Origin: Lachnospiraceae bacterium
GTDB taxonomy: Bacteria; Bacillota; Clostridia; Lachnospirales; Lachnospiraceae
Direction of reading: 5' to 3'
NCBI GenBank assembly: GCA_017617545.1
Contig: JAFZVZ010000017.1
Span: forward strand, 1-64,000
DNA: 64,000 nucleotides
A program made the translations under genes and the position numbers. The notes below the pieces were generated by a model. The model worked only from the letters and a program-made list of their open reading frames with translations. It had not been told where the DNA came from and did no database searches. Of this stretch, positions 17,302 through 25,221 are shown one piece after another; positions within the stretch are counted from its first letter, which is position 1, and the number at the start of each line of letters is the position of its first letter.

Positions 17302-17358
17302 TTTGTAAATGTAACCATCGTATAACAAAAAACAGTGGCGGTCTCAAACAATCTGTGG

Positions 17359-17364
17359 TAAACT
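17359..17364 (+). promoter_or_regulatory. extended -10 promoter of ald (weak)
   Basis: TGTGGTAAACT carries the TGn extension before a -10 TAAACT. No good -35 box is present. The same TGTGGTA form precedes thrC, degV and topB. Confidence 0.35.
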
Positions 17365-17468
17365 GTCTGACAAGGCACGGCGCATGCGGATGACGCGATC
17401 GGACGATGTGCGAATGCCTGCGGGAAGGGTTTATTTTCCGCGAAACAAAACAAAGGAGAAGGATTAAA

Positions 17469-18581
17469 ATGATTATCGGAACAACAAAAGAACTGAAGAA
17501 CCAGGAATTCCGCGTGGGTCTGACACCGGACAACGTGGCAGCTTTCGTAAGCGGCGGACACACCGTGCTTGTTGAGAACGGTGCCGGAGAGGGTGCCGGC
17601 TTCACCGATGACGAGTACGCGGAGGCGGGTGCGCAGCTGATCGCGAACGCTGAGGACGTATGGGCACAGGCTGACATGATCGTCAAGGTGAAGGAGCCCG
17701 AGGAGTGCGAGTACGATCGCATGCGCGAGGGACAGATCCTTTATACATATCTGCATCTTGCACCGAACCCGGCGCTCACGGACGCGCTTGTTTCGCGCAA
17801 GGTGAAGGCAGTCGCGTTCGAGACGATCACCGACGAAGCCGGAAACCTTCCGTGCCTTCGCCCGATGAGCCAGATCGCGGGTCGCCTCAGTATCCAGGAA
17901 GGCGCTAAGTATCTTGAGAAGAAGTTCGGCGGACGCGGCCTTCTCCTGAGCGGCGTTCCGGGCGTAGCTCCGGGCAATGTCGTCATCATCGGCGGCGGTA
18001 TCGCGGGAACGTACGCGGCGAAAGCGGCTGTCGGCGTAGGCGCCAACGTAACGCTTCTCGATGTCAACCTCAACCGTCTTTCGTATCTGTCGGATATCTT
18101 CGGTTCGTCCATCACAACGCTGATGAGCACCGAGGGCAACATCCGCAAATGCCTGAAGGACGCCGACCTCGTGATCGGTTCCGTTCTGATCCCCGGCGGC
18201 ACGACGCCGAAGCTTGTGCGCAGAGAGCACCTCAAGCTCATGAAGAAGGGCGCAGTCATCGTGGATATCGCGATCGACCAGGGCGGTTGCTGCGAGACCT
18301 CGCACGTGACGACGCACGACGATCCCGTATTTATCGAGGAGGGAATCGTTCACTACTGTGTCGGCAACATGCCCGGCGCCGTACCTTACACCTCGACGGT
18401 TGCGCTTGCGAACGCGACGTTCCGTTACGGGAAAATGATCGCCGACCTCGGTTTTGAGGCTGCGATGAAGAAAAACGCGGGCCTTGCGAACGGCGCGAAC
18501 GTATACGACAGCAAGATCGTCAACAAGAATGTTGCGACGAGCCTCGGCCGTGAGTATGTGGATCTGATGACGCTGATCTGA
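17469..18581 (+). CDS. ald: alanine dehydrogenase
   Basis: NAD-dependent alanine dehydrogenase, which interconverts L-alanine with pyruvate and ammonia. The 370 residues match the family. The start at 17469 (MIIGTTKE) follows AAAGGAGAAGG. Features include RVGLTPDNV near the N-terminus, the YTYLHLAPN loop with the catalytic His, the Rossmann motif VVIIGGGIAGTYAA, and the segment VDIAIDQGGC. The C-terminal PGAVPYTST segment is also typical. In an anaerobe it can work either for alanine use or as an ammonia- and electron-consuming step. A thioesterase gene follows at about 40 bp on the same strand. Confidence 0.96.
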   Translation: MIIGTTKELKNQEFRVGLTPDNVAAFVSGGHTVLVENGAGEGAGFTDDEYAEAGAQLIANAEDVWAQADMIVKVKEPEECEYDRMREGQILYTYLHLAPNPALTDALVSRKVKAVAFETITDEAGNLPCLRPMSQIAGRLSIQEGAKYLEKKFGGRGLLLSGVPGVAPGNVVIIGGGIAGTYAAKAAVGVGANVTLLDVNLNRLSYLSDIFGSSITTLMSTEGNIRKCLKDADLVIGSVLIPGGTTPKLVRREHLKLMKKGAVIVDIAIDQGGCCETSHVTTHDDPVFIEEGIVHYCVGNMPGAVPYTSTVALANATFRYGKMIADLGFEAAMKKNAGLANGANVYDSKIVNKNVATSLGREYVDLMTLI

Positions 18582-18623
18582 TGATCTTAAGAAAATTTAA
18601 TTCATGTGATAAGGAATTCATAC

Positions 18624-19022
18624 ATGGGCACATTTGCTACGACGGAAGAAGCGAGAGAGTATTTTACGGGAGACCGGTTCGCTACGGAGAACGGCATGGA
18701 GCTGCGAGAGCTCGGCGACAACTACGCGATCTGTGACATGACGCTCACGGACCGCCACAAAAACGCCAACGGCGGGATCATGGGAGGCGTGATGTTCACG
18801 CTGGCGGATTTCGCATTTGCCGTATGTGCGAACCAGATCCACAGGCCGACGGTGGCTCAGCAGGTGAGCATCAACTACCTCGGAGCGCCGAAGGGGACGA
18901 AGCTCTCGGCGAAGGCCGTATGCCGCAAGACAGGCCGCAGCACGACCGTCATCAACGTGGATGTGACCGATGATACCGGACGCGATATCGCGCAGTTTGT
19001 GGGTACAGGGTTTAAGCTCTGA
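18624..19022 (+). CDS. PaaI/hotdog-fold thioesterase
   Basis: A small predicted acyl-CoA thioesterase of 132 residues. The ATG at 18624 is preferred because AAGGA lies 9 bases upstream; an in-frame GTG at 18606 would add 6 residues. The hotdog core shows the PaaI-type helix motif NANGGIMGGVMFTLADFAFA, with Asn and Asp at the usual active-site positions, and the beta strands QVSINYLGAPKGTKL and STTVINVDV. It could hydrolyse short or aromatic acyl-CoA. It lies between ald and a terminator, so it may be co-transcribed with ald; no functional link between the two is known to me. Confidence 0.88.
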   Translation: MGTFATTEEAREYFTGDRFATENGMELRELGDNYAICDMTLTDRHKNANGGIMGGVMFTLADFAFAVCANQIHRPTVAQQVSINYLGAPKGTKLSAKAVCRKTGRSTTVINVDVTDDTGRDIAQFVGTGFKL

Positions 19023-19077
19023 TGAGCAAACCGATCCGTTCGAATGATCACTTTGGAAAATGAACCAAGACACGGAT

Positions 19078-19117
19078 AAAGCCATTCTTCGAAGGACTTT
19101 CGGAGAGTGGCTTTTTC
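19078..19117 (+). terminator. terminator after the thioesterase gene
   Basis: AAAGCCATTCT pairs with AGAGTGGCTTT (one G-T pair), followed by a T run. Confidence 0.8.
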
Positions 19118-19179
19118 TCAGGTGTCGTTATTGCCCATGAGGACGCGTTTCCGGGGGCGCGTTTTGGCTAAAATACCGA

Positions 19180-19208
19180 TTGTATCACTGTCGGGATTGT
19201 GGTATACT
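19180..19208 (+). promoter_or_regulatory. promoter of thrC
   Basis: TTGTAT (19180-19185), 17 bases, TATACT (19203-19208), with a TGTGG extension before the -10 box. Confidence 0.65.
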
Positions 19209-19262
19209 GACGGAGATTGTGCGGTCGGCGATGAAGGCCGGCGGCAACGGAGGTAGTATCGT

Positions 19263-20750
19263 ATGGAGATGCTGTATAAAAGTACAAGAGGAGATGCGGG
19301 TGAGGTTACCGCTTCACAGGCGATCCTGCAGGGTCTTGCCCCTGACGGCGGACTGTATGTTCCGGTGAAATTGCCGACGCTTGCGCGCACGATGCGCGAG
19401 ATGTCGCAGATGACGTACCGTGAGACCGCGTATGAGGTTCTCTCTCTGTTCCTCACGGATTATACCGAGGAGGAGCTGAAGCATTGCATCGATGCGGCCT
19501 ACGACGAGAAATTCGACACCGAGGTGATCGCTCCGCTCGTACAGGCGGACGGCGCTTACTACCTTGAGCTGTTCCACGGAGCGACGATCGCGTTCAAGGA
19601 TATGGCGCTCAGCATTTTACCGCACCTGATGACGACAGCAGCGAAGAAGAACGGGATCAAGGATGAGATCGTCATCCTGACGGCGACCTCCGGTGATACG
19701 GGTAAGGCGGCCCTTGCAGGTTTTGCCGATGTACCCGGAACGAAGATCATTGTATTTTACCCGAAGAACGGCGTGAGCGCGATCCAGGAGCGTCAGATGG
19801 TGACGCAGAAGGGTGACAACACCTCCGTGATCGGCATCACCGGCAACTTCGACGATGCCCAGACGGGTGTCAAAAAGATGTTCAACGACACAGAGCTGAA
19901 GAAGGAGCTTGCAGACAAAGGCTTCCGGTTCTCGTCGGCCAATTCCATCAACATCGGACGACTGGTCCCCCAGATCGTATACTATACATACGCGTATTGC
20001 AAACTCCTCGCGGAGGGTCATATCAAGGACGGCGAGAAGATCCATGTCACGGTTCCCACGGGCAACTTCGGAAACATTCTCGCAGCGTACTACGCGAAGA
20101 AGATCGGTGTGCCGATCGACAAGCTGATCTGCGCGTCCAACACGAACAAGGTTCTGTTTGATTTCTTCGAGACCGGACGGTACGACAGAAACCGCGAGTT
20201 TGTGCTGACAAGCTCGCCTTCGATGGATATTCTGATCTCCTCAAACCTCGAGAGACTGATCTACCATATCGCGGGAGATGACAGTGAAGTTACCGCGAAG
20301 CTGATGAAGAACCTCACGGACGGAGGTATCTACGATATCAGCGACTCCATGAAGGAAGGTCTTAAGGACTTCGCGTCCGGTTATGCGACCGAGGAGGACA
20401 CGGCGGATGCCATCCGCACGCTCTACGAGAAGACCGGTTATGTGATCGATCCTCATACTGCGGTGGCGAGCCATGTGTACCATGAGTTTGCCAAGGGAAC
20501 GCGCGACAATGTCCGCACAGTCATCGCTTCGACAGCAAGCCCGTTCAAGTTCGCGCGCAGCGTTATGTCCGCGATCGAGGGCAAGACGTCGAACGAGGAG
20601 GATTTTGCGCTGATCGACCGGCTTTCCGCGATTGCCAATGTGGCGCTTCCGCCCGCGATCACGGAGCTTCGCACGGCGCCTGTCCGTCATGACACCGTTT
20701 GCAAGACGGAAGATATGAAGCTTACCGTGAGCCGTATCCTCGGGCTTTGA
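19263..20750 (+). CDS. thrC: threonine synthase
   Basis: A PLP enzyme that converts O-phosphohomoserine to threonine. At 495 residues it is of the long type that folds on itself without a partner. The N-terminus reads LYKSTRGD, the PLP lysine is in IAFKDMALS (Lys near residue 112), the phosphate loop is TATSGDTGKAA, and VPTGNFGNI is present. GGAGG lies just upstream of the ATG. It has its own promoter. No hom, thrB or asd gene is nearby, so the threonine pathway is scattered. A small membrane protein gene follows at about 50 bp. Confidence 0.96.
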   Translation: MEMLYKSTRGDAGEVTASQAILQGLAPDGGLYVPVKLPTLARTMREMSQMTYRETAYEVLSLFLTDYTEEELKHCIDAAYDEKFDTEVIAPLVQADGAYYLELFHGATIAFKDMALSILPHLMTTAAKKNGIKDEIVILTATSGDTGKAALAGFADVPGTKIIVFYPKNGVSAIQERQMVTQKGDNTSVIGITGNFDDAQTGVKKMFNDTELKKELADKGFRFSSANSINIGRLVPQIVYYTYAYCKLLAEGHIKDGEKIHVTVPTGNFGNILAAYYAKKIGVPIDKLICASNTNKVLFDFFETGRYDRNREFVLTSSPSMDILISSNLERLIYHIAGDDSEVTAKLMKNLTDGGIYDISDSMKEGLKDFASGYATEEDTADAIRTLYEKTGYVIDPHTAVASHVYHEFAKGTRDNVRTVIASTASPFKFARSVMSAIEGKTSNEEDFALIDRLSAIANVALPPAITELRTAPVRHDTVCKTEDMKLTVSRILGL

Positions 20751-20799
20751 TGCTGTATCGGAAGGTCACGTGATGAAATCATAAGTGTGGAGGAGTTAC

Positions 20800-21300
20800 A
20801 TGGAAAGTGTAGCCAACTGGTACAACGCGAACCTGAGCAGCTGGTTGCCTAAGGAAGTGTTCATATTCCTTGTTTCGATGGTTCCGCTCATTGAACTCAG
20901 AGGCGGTATTGCCATTGCGAAGTTTCTTCAGATACCGTTACTGAAGGCGAACATTATCTGCATCATCGGCAACATCATACCGATCCCGTTCATCCTTTTG
21001 TTCATCAGGAGAATATTCGTGTACATGAAGGAGCACAACATCCTGAAGAACCTTGTTGAGAAACTGGAGGCACGGGCGAGCAAGAAATCGGAAGGCGCGG
21101 AGAAGGGACATTTTCTGTTCCTGTTGCTCTTTGTCGGAATTCCCCTGCCGGGAACCGGCGCGTGGACGGGGTCGCTGATCGCGTCGCTGTTCGAGTTTGA
21201 CATCAAGAAATCGTCTGTTGCCATTTTCCTCGGGATCCTGATGGCGGCGCTGCTCATTGATATCATTTTTTACGGTGTACTTGGCATCTTTCTGCACTGA
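20800..21300 (+). CDS. small-multidrug-export family membrane protein (COG2426 type)
   Basis: A polytopic membrane protein of 166 residues. The start at 20800 follows AGGAG; the GTG at 20785 would overlap that ribosome site. Hydrophobic segments lie at about residues 20-40, 50-72, 105-125 and 140-165. The motifs MVPLIELRGGIA and GIPLPGTGAWTG are typical of the Sm_multidrug_ex family. Despite the family name, the transported substrate is not established. The gene follows thrC closely and could be co-transcribed with it. Confidence 0.85.
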   Translation: MESVANWYNANLSSWLPKEVFIFLVSMVPLIELRGGIAIAKFLQIPLLKANIICIIGNIIPIPFILLFIRRIFVYMKEHNILKNLVEKLEARASKKSEGAEKGHFLFLLLFVGIPLPGTGAWTGSLIASLFEFDIKKSSVAIFLGILMAALLIDIIFYGVLGIFLH

Positions 21301-21343
21301 GTATCGGCAAGCAATTACATTTTTATAAACTTGCAAGTTCTTG

Positions 21344-21372
21344 TTTTCTTTTACAACAGTTTGTGGTATGAT
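21344..21372 (+). promoter_or_regulatory. extended -10 promoter of the DegV gene
   Basis: TGTGGTATGAT gives a TGn extension and -10 TATGAT (21367-21372); the -35 position holds only TTTTCT. Confidence 0.45.
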
Positions 21373-21455
21373 TCGTACGGTCTCGCGGGGCGGGGGCATA
21401 GCGTGTTCTGCGGGATATGAGTTGAGTATAGGAAGAATTGTTGCGGGAGACACGG

Positions 21456-22343
21456 ATGGATAATTACACATTGATCACTGACGTCACAGCGGATCTGGAC
21501 GCGAGCACCTACGAGGAGCTGGGAGTGGTATGCATTCCCATGGGGTTCATGTTCGGCGAGACGGAATATATGCACTACCCTGACGGGCGCGAGATGTCGG
21601 TCAAGACATTTTACGAACGTCTGGAAGCGGGAGAGATGCCGAAGACGGCACAGATCAACCCGCTCGTATATCACTCGTATTTTGAGGCAAGCCTGAAGGA
21701 AGGCAAGGACGTGCTTTACCTTTGCTTCTCGTCCGGCCTGAGCGGTTCGTACGCAACGGCGTCCATGATCGCGCGGGAGCTCGAGGAGGAATACCCCGGA
21801 AGAACGGTCCGCGTGATCGACACGCTTTGTGCCTCCGTCGGAGAGGGCTGGGTCGTCATCAACGCCGCGAAAGCGTATCGCGCCGGAGCAACCCTTGAGG
21901 AGCTCGAGGCCATCGTACGCAAGGATATCGCGCGTTGCTGCCAGTGGTTCACTGTGGAAAATCTGATGCACCTTCGCCGCGGCGGCCGCCTGAATTCGTT
22001 CGAGGCGATTGTCGGCAGCGCTCTCAAGATCCAGCCGGTGCTCACGATCGACCCGGAGGGCAAGCTCACGGTCGTATCCAAAGAGCGAGGCACGAGAAAC
22101 GCGCTTCTGTATCTGATGCGCAGACTTCGCGAGGAAGCGAAGGAACCTGAAACGCAGACACTTCTGATCGCGCATGCGGACTGCCCTGAGAAGGCGGAGA
22201 TGCTCCGCGCGATGGTGGCGGAGGAATACCCGCAGGCGGAACTTCACGTGTACGATATCGGACCGATCATCGGAAGCCATGTCGGCAACGGAATGTGTGC
22301 TTTGGTATTCGGCGGCGCGAGAAAGGATTTTCCGCAGGAGTAA
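21456..22343 (+). CDS. DegV/FakB-family fatty-acid binding protein
   Basis: The protein has 295 residues, starting at 21456 (MDNYTLITD) after GGGAG. DegV/FakB proteins hold a fatty acid for phosphorylation by the kinase FakA, allowing use of external fatty acids. Visible landmarks are ITDVTADL at the N-terminus, PKTAQINP, the YLCFSSGLSGSY loop that contacts the carboxylate, and MHLRRGGRLN. FakA is not in this window. The lipid it binds cannot be told from sequence. Confidence 0.92.
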   Translation: MDNYTLITDVTADLDASTYEELGVVCIPMGFMFGETEYMHYPDGREMSVKTFYERLEAGEMPKTAQINPLVYHSYFEASLKEGKDVLYLCFSSGLSGSYATASMIARELEEEYPGRTVRVIDTLCASVGEGWVVINAAKAYRAGATLEELEAIVRKDIARCCQWFTVENLMHLRRGGRLNSFEAIVGSALKIQPVLTIDPEGKLTVVSKERGTRNALLYLMRRLREEAKEPETQTLLIAHADCPEKAEMLRAMVAEEYPQAELHVYDIGPIIGSHVGNGMCALVFGGARKDFPQE

Positions 22344-22446
22344 ACTGCGAGGCGTGCGCGACGGAACGGTGATCCGGTTACGACGGCGCATGAAACATCG
22401 GAAACAAAGTTGTTTTATATAATTCAAAGGGAAAGGAAAACCATCT

Positions 22447-23694
22447 ATGTATTCTTTTGATGATGTGAAAATGGCGGATCCGGAACTTGCCGAGAGCATT
22501 GAGCTTGAGCTCGGCCGGCAGAGAGAGAACATCGAGCTGATCGCTTCCGAGAACCTTGTAAGCAAGGCTGTTATGGCGGCGATGGGCAGCGTACTTACGA
22601 ACAAGTACGCGGAAGGGTATCCCGGAAAGCGTTACTACGGTGGATGCCAGTGCGTGGATATCGCGGAAAATCTTGCGATCGAGCGCGCGAAGAAACTCTT
22701 CGGCTGCGAGTATGTCAATGTACAGCCGCACTCCGGTGCACAGGCCAACATGGCAGTGCAGTTTGCCCTTCTTAAGCCCGGCGACACCGTGATGGGCATG
22801 AACCTTGCACACGGCGGTCACCTGACCCACGGCAGCCCGGTGAATTTCTCGGGTTCGTATTTCAACATTGTTCCTTACGGCGTGAACGACGATGGTTTTA
22901 TCGATTATGATGAGGTTGAGCGTATCGCGAAGGAGTGCAGGCCGAAGCTGATCATCGCAGGCGCGAGCGCTTACGCGAGAAAGATCGATTTCAGGCGCTT
23001 CCGTGAGATCGCTGACGAAGTCGGCGCTTATCTGATGGTTGACATGGCGCACATCGCAGGCCTCGTTGCCGGCGGTTATCATGAGAGCCCGATCCCGTAC
23101 GCGCATGTAGTCACCACGACGACTCATAAGACGCTCCGCGGACCGAGAGGCGGTATGATCCTTTCGAGCCAGGCATTTGCCGATGAGCACAAGCTGAACA
23201 AGGCAGTGTTCCCGGGAATACAGGGCGGCCCGCTGATGCATGTGATCGCAGCGAAGGCAGTCTGCTTCAAGGAGGCTTTGGAGCCGTCCTTCAAAGAGTA
23301 CGCAGGCAACATCATCAAGAACGCACAGGCACTTTGCAAGGGATTGCAGAGCCGCGGCTTCAAGATCGTTTCTGACGGTACCGACAACCATCTGATGCTT
23401 GTTGACCTTATCAACATGAACATCACGGGTAAGGATGCTGAGAAGCTTCTTGATGAGGTACACATCACCTGCAACAAGAACACGATCCCGAACGATCCCG
23501 CATCGCCGTTCGTGACCAGCGGTATCCGCCTGGGAACCGCAGCAATTACGTCCCGCGGTATGAACGAGGACGATTGCGACAAGATCGCCGAGGCAATTGC
23601 CCTTGTCCTCAAGAACCCCGGCGATGAGGCGAAGAAGGCAGAGGCTTACGCAATCGTGAAGTCCCTGACCGACAAGTACCCGCTGTACGAGTAA
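22447..23694 (+). CDS. glyA: serine hydroxymethyltransferase
   Basis: A PLP enzyme that transfers a one-carbon unit between serine and tetrahydrofolate, giving glycine and methylene-THF. The 415 residues match the bacterial form. Landmarks are [11 protein letters not shown], the [15 protein letters not shown] segment, [11 protein letters not shown], and the PLP lysine in [12 protein letters not shown] (Lys near residue 228). The ribosome site GGGAAAGG precedes the ATG. It ends at a strong terminator and appears to be transcribed alone or from the degV promoter. No glycine riboswitch is visible in the 100-base leader. Confidence 0.97.
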   Translation: MYSFDDVKMADPELAESIELELGRQRENIELIASENLVSKAVMAAMGSVLTNKYAEGYPGKRYYGGCQCVDIAENLAIERAKKLFGCEYVNVQPHSGAQANMAVQFALLKPGDTVMGMNLAHGGHLTHGSPVNFSGSYFNIVPYGVNDDGFIDYDEVERIAKECRPKLIIAGASAYARKIDFRRFREIADEVGAYLMVDMAHIAGLVAGGYHESPIPYAHVVTTTTHKTLRGPRGGMILSSQAFADEHKLNKAVFPGIQGGPLMHVIAAKAVCFKEALEPSFKEYAGNIIKNAQALCKGLQSRGFKIVSDGTDNHLMLVDLINMNITGKDAEKLLDEVHITCNKNTIPNDPASPFVTSGIRLGTAAITSRGMNEDDCDKIAEAIALVLKNPGDEAKKAEAYAIVKSLTDKYPLYE

Positions 23695-23712
23695 GAATCA
23701 TATTGAACTGAC

Positions 23713-23746
23713 AAGTGCCGTTTCCTAAGGGAGACGGCACTTTTTG
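23713..23746 (+). terminator. terminator after glyA
   Basis: AAGTGCCGTTTCC pairs with GGAGACGGCACTT around TAAG (one imperfect position), followed by TTTTTG. Confidence 0.9.
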
Positions 23747-23846
23747 CCAAAGCGTTTTAAGTATTTAGTTGTAGTGTCAATAATTCTATGCTATGATTAA
23801 TACAATCACGAGAATGGATTGTTGTTGGCTTCGAAGAGGGATAAAA

Positions 23847-24202
23847 ATGAACAGATGTAGAATTCGCTTATGGGTTAATCAACAAAGTGTTACTAATTAC
23901 ATTTCAATGTTCACTGTATTATTCTTCGTTTTGTTTCCTTGCATTTTCCTCTTAACTACAGGAATTGTGAAAGCAGAAGATAACTATACAGTTATTCGTC
24001 TATTAATGGATACGTTATTAGTCGTTCAGATATGGAATATAATAACTATATAAAAACATGTTCACATGAAATTGGTCACGCTTTAGGGTGGAGAGGACAT
24101 CCATCAACGTATCAATCAACATGGATTATGCAACAGGGCAAATTGACGAATACAACCCTTACAGTTGAAGAAAAGAGACATTTAGCACAGGTGTATCAAT
24201 AA
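23847..24202 (+). pseudogene. remnant of a secreted matrixin-like metalloprotease
   Basis: Two reading frames together give the beginning and end of a secreted protease. The first (start 23847, MNRCRIRLW, after a purine-rich GAAGAGGG) encodes a long signal peptide ending near VKAED, then runs to a stop at 24053. In another frame, 24032-24202 encodes MEYNNYIKTCSHEIGHALGW followed by RGH and about 30 more residues to a TAA. HEIGH-x2-G is the zinc-binding signature of metzincin proteases. The frames meet around 23980, and most of the catalytic domain that should lie between them is absent, so this looks like a deletion plus frame change. The DNA is strikingly AT-rich against its neighbours, pointing to acquired sequence. 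Confidence 0.7.
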
Positions 24203-24239
24203 TCAGATAGCTTGAGGTTTTATTTTGGGGGATTAAATA

Positions 24240-25100
24240 ATGTTATGTAAGAAAATGATGAAGTCTTTATACTTGGCATTTTTGTTCCTTCTTATCTTTG
24301 CAACGGGATGCGGTAATCGCTCGGGATCTTCCAAACGCAATACAACGTGGTCAATATCTGATCATGAGAGTATTACGCAAGAAGAGGCAATGACAAGGGC
24401 GACGCATGTTGTGACAGCAACGCTAATAGAATCTGTTAAACATAACGGCGCGATCGAGTATTGTTTTCAGCCGAATCAGGTGTTGAAGGGCAACCTCGCC
24501 GAAGAAGATAACGATACAATACATGTACAGATTGAAGACGATGAAGACGGTTCTCTGAAAGAATGGTTTGTGAAAAATGAAATATACCTGTTGTGTTTGG
24601 AAAAGTATGTTTCCGTATACTACGAACACAACGTGTATGTCAGTATTGGCCCGGTTGTATCATCTATGGATGGAAATTGGAGAGAATTACTGGTGCTTGC
24701 CAATCGTATATCTTCACAGGCAGTTGATGACCTTCCGACACAATACGGTAATCCTTATATCAAATCATCGGAACCATCAGATCTGATTGAATTTGCCGAT
24801 AATATTTTCATGGTTACAGTTGACGGTATTTATGCTGAGGGAAGTCAAAACTGTCCTACAAACGTGTATCAGTGTACTGTAAACCGTGCAATTCGAAGTG
24901 ATCGGAATACTGTACAGAGCATTCTTCTGACCGCATGGAAGGATTCGGTACTTGTTGGCGAACAGTATATAGTATTCCTGGCAGACTCAACTAAGACGAC
25001 GCCCGTTTATACACTTGCCTCTAAAGAAGGAAGCATCTATTCCCTTGACGATGCAAAACAGATCGAATACATTGCTAAGGTGATTGAAGGCGAAAACTGA
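24240..25100 (+). CDS. hypothetical lipoprotein with a duplicated domain
   Basis: A predicted lipoprotein of 286 residues; the signal peptide ends in FATGC, so the Cys near residue 24 is the lipid site. The mature part seems to contain two related halves (about 45-150 and 175-285). Each has an early alpha segment (ATHVVTATL; ADNIFMVTV), a Tyr-x-Cys strand (YCF; YQC), a later VKNEIYLLCL or VGEQYIVFL strand and a glycine-rich end. No family is recognised. It lies 38 bp after the broken metalloprotease and shares its AT-rich composition, so both may have arrived together. Confidence 0.72.
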   Translation: MLCKKMMKSLYLAFLFLLIFATGCGNRSGSSKRNTTWSISDHESITQEEAMTRATHVVTATLIESVKHNGAIEYCFQPNQVLKGNLAEEDNDTIHVQIEDDEDGSLKEWFVKNEIYLLCLEKYVSVYYEHNVYVSIGPVVSSMDGNWRELLVLANRISSQAVDDLPTQYGNPYIKSSEPSDLIEFADNIFMVTVDGIYAEGSQNCPTNVYQCTVNRAIRSDRNTVQSILLTAWKDSVLVGEQYIVFLADSTKTTPVYTLASKEGSIYSLDDAKQIEYIAKVIEGEN

Positions 25101-25125
25101 ATATGAACAATAAAAACCGAATCAT

Positions 25126-25160
25126 AGCATCTCCTCGGCTTTTTGCTGAGGGGATGCTTG
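25126..25160. terminator. hairpin between the lipoprotein gene and topB
   Basis: AGCATCTCCTCGGC (25126-25139) pairs with GCTGAGGGGATGCT (25145-25158) allowing two G-T pairs. The T run lies in the loop, so termination may be partial. Confidence 0.55.
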
Positions 25161-25161
25161 C

Positions 25162-25190
25162 TTGCGTTCAGGGGACTGCTGTGGTAAAAT
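25162..25190 (+). promoter_or_regulatory. promoter of topB
   Basis: TTGCGT (25162-25167), 17 bases, TAAAAT (25185-25190), with TGTGG before the -10 box. Confidence 0.65.
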
Positions 25191-25221
25191 AGTGGCACTC
25201 GGGGAAAGGGAAAGGACAGAC

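Noticed and set aside
22344-22446. Glycine riboswitch before glyA
   Set aside because: The leader is only about 100 bases and lacks the conserved glycine aptamer segments.
23793-24053. Intact small secreted protein of 86 residues
   Set aside because: The codons after the signal peptide make no sensible mature domain, and the adjoining frame carries a protease motif, so a broken gene explains the region better.
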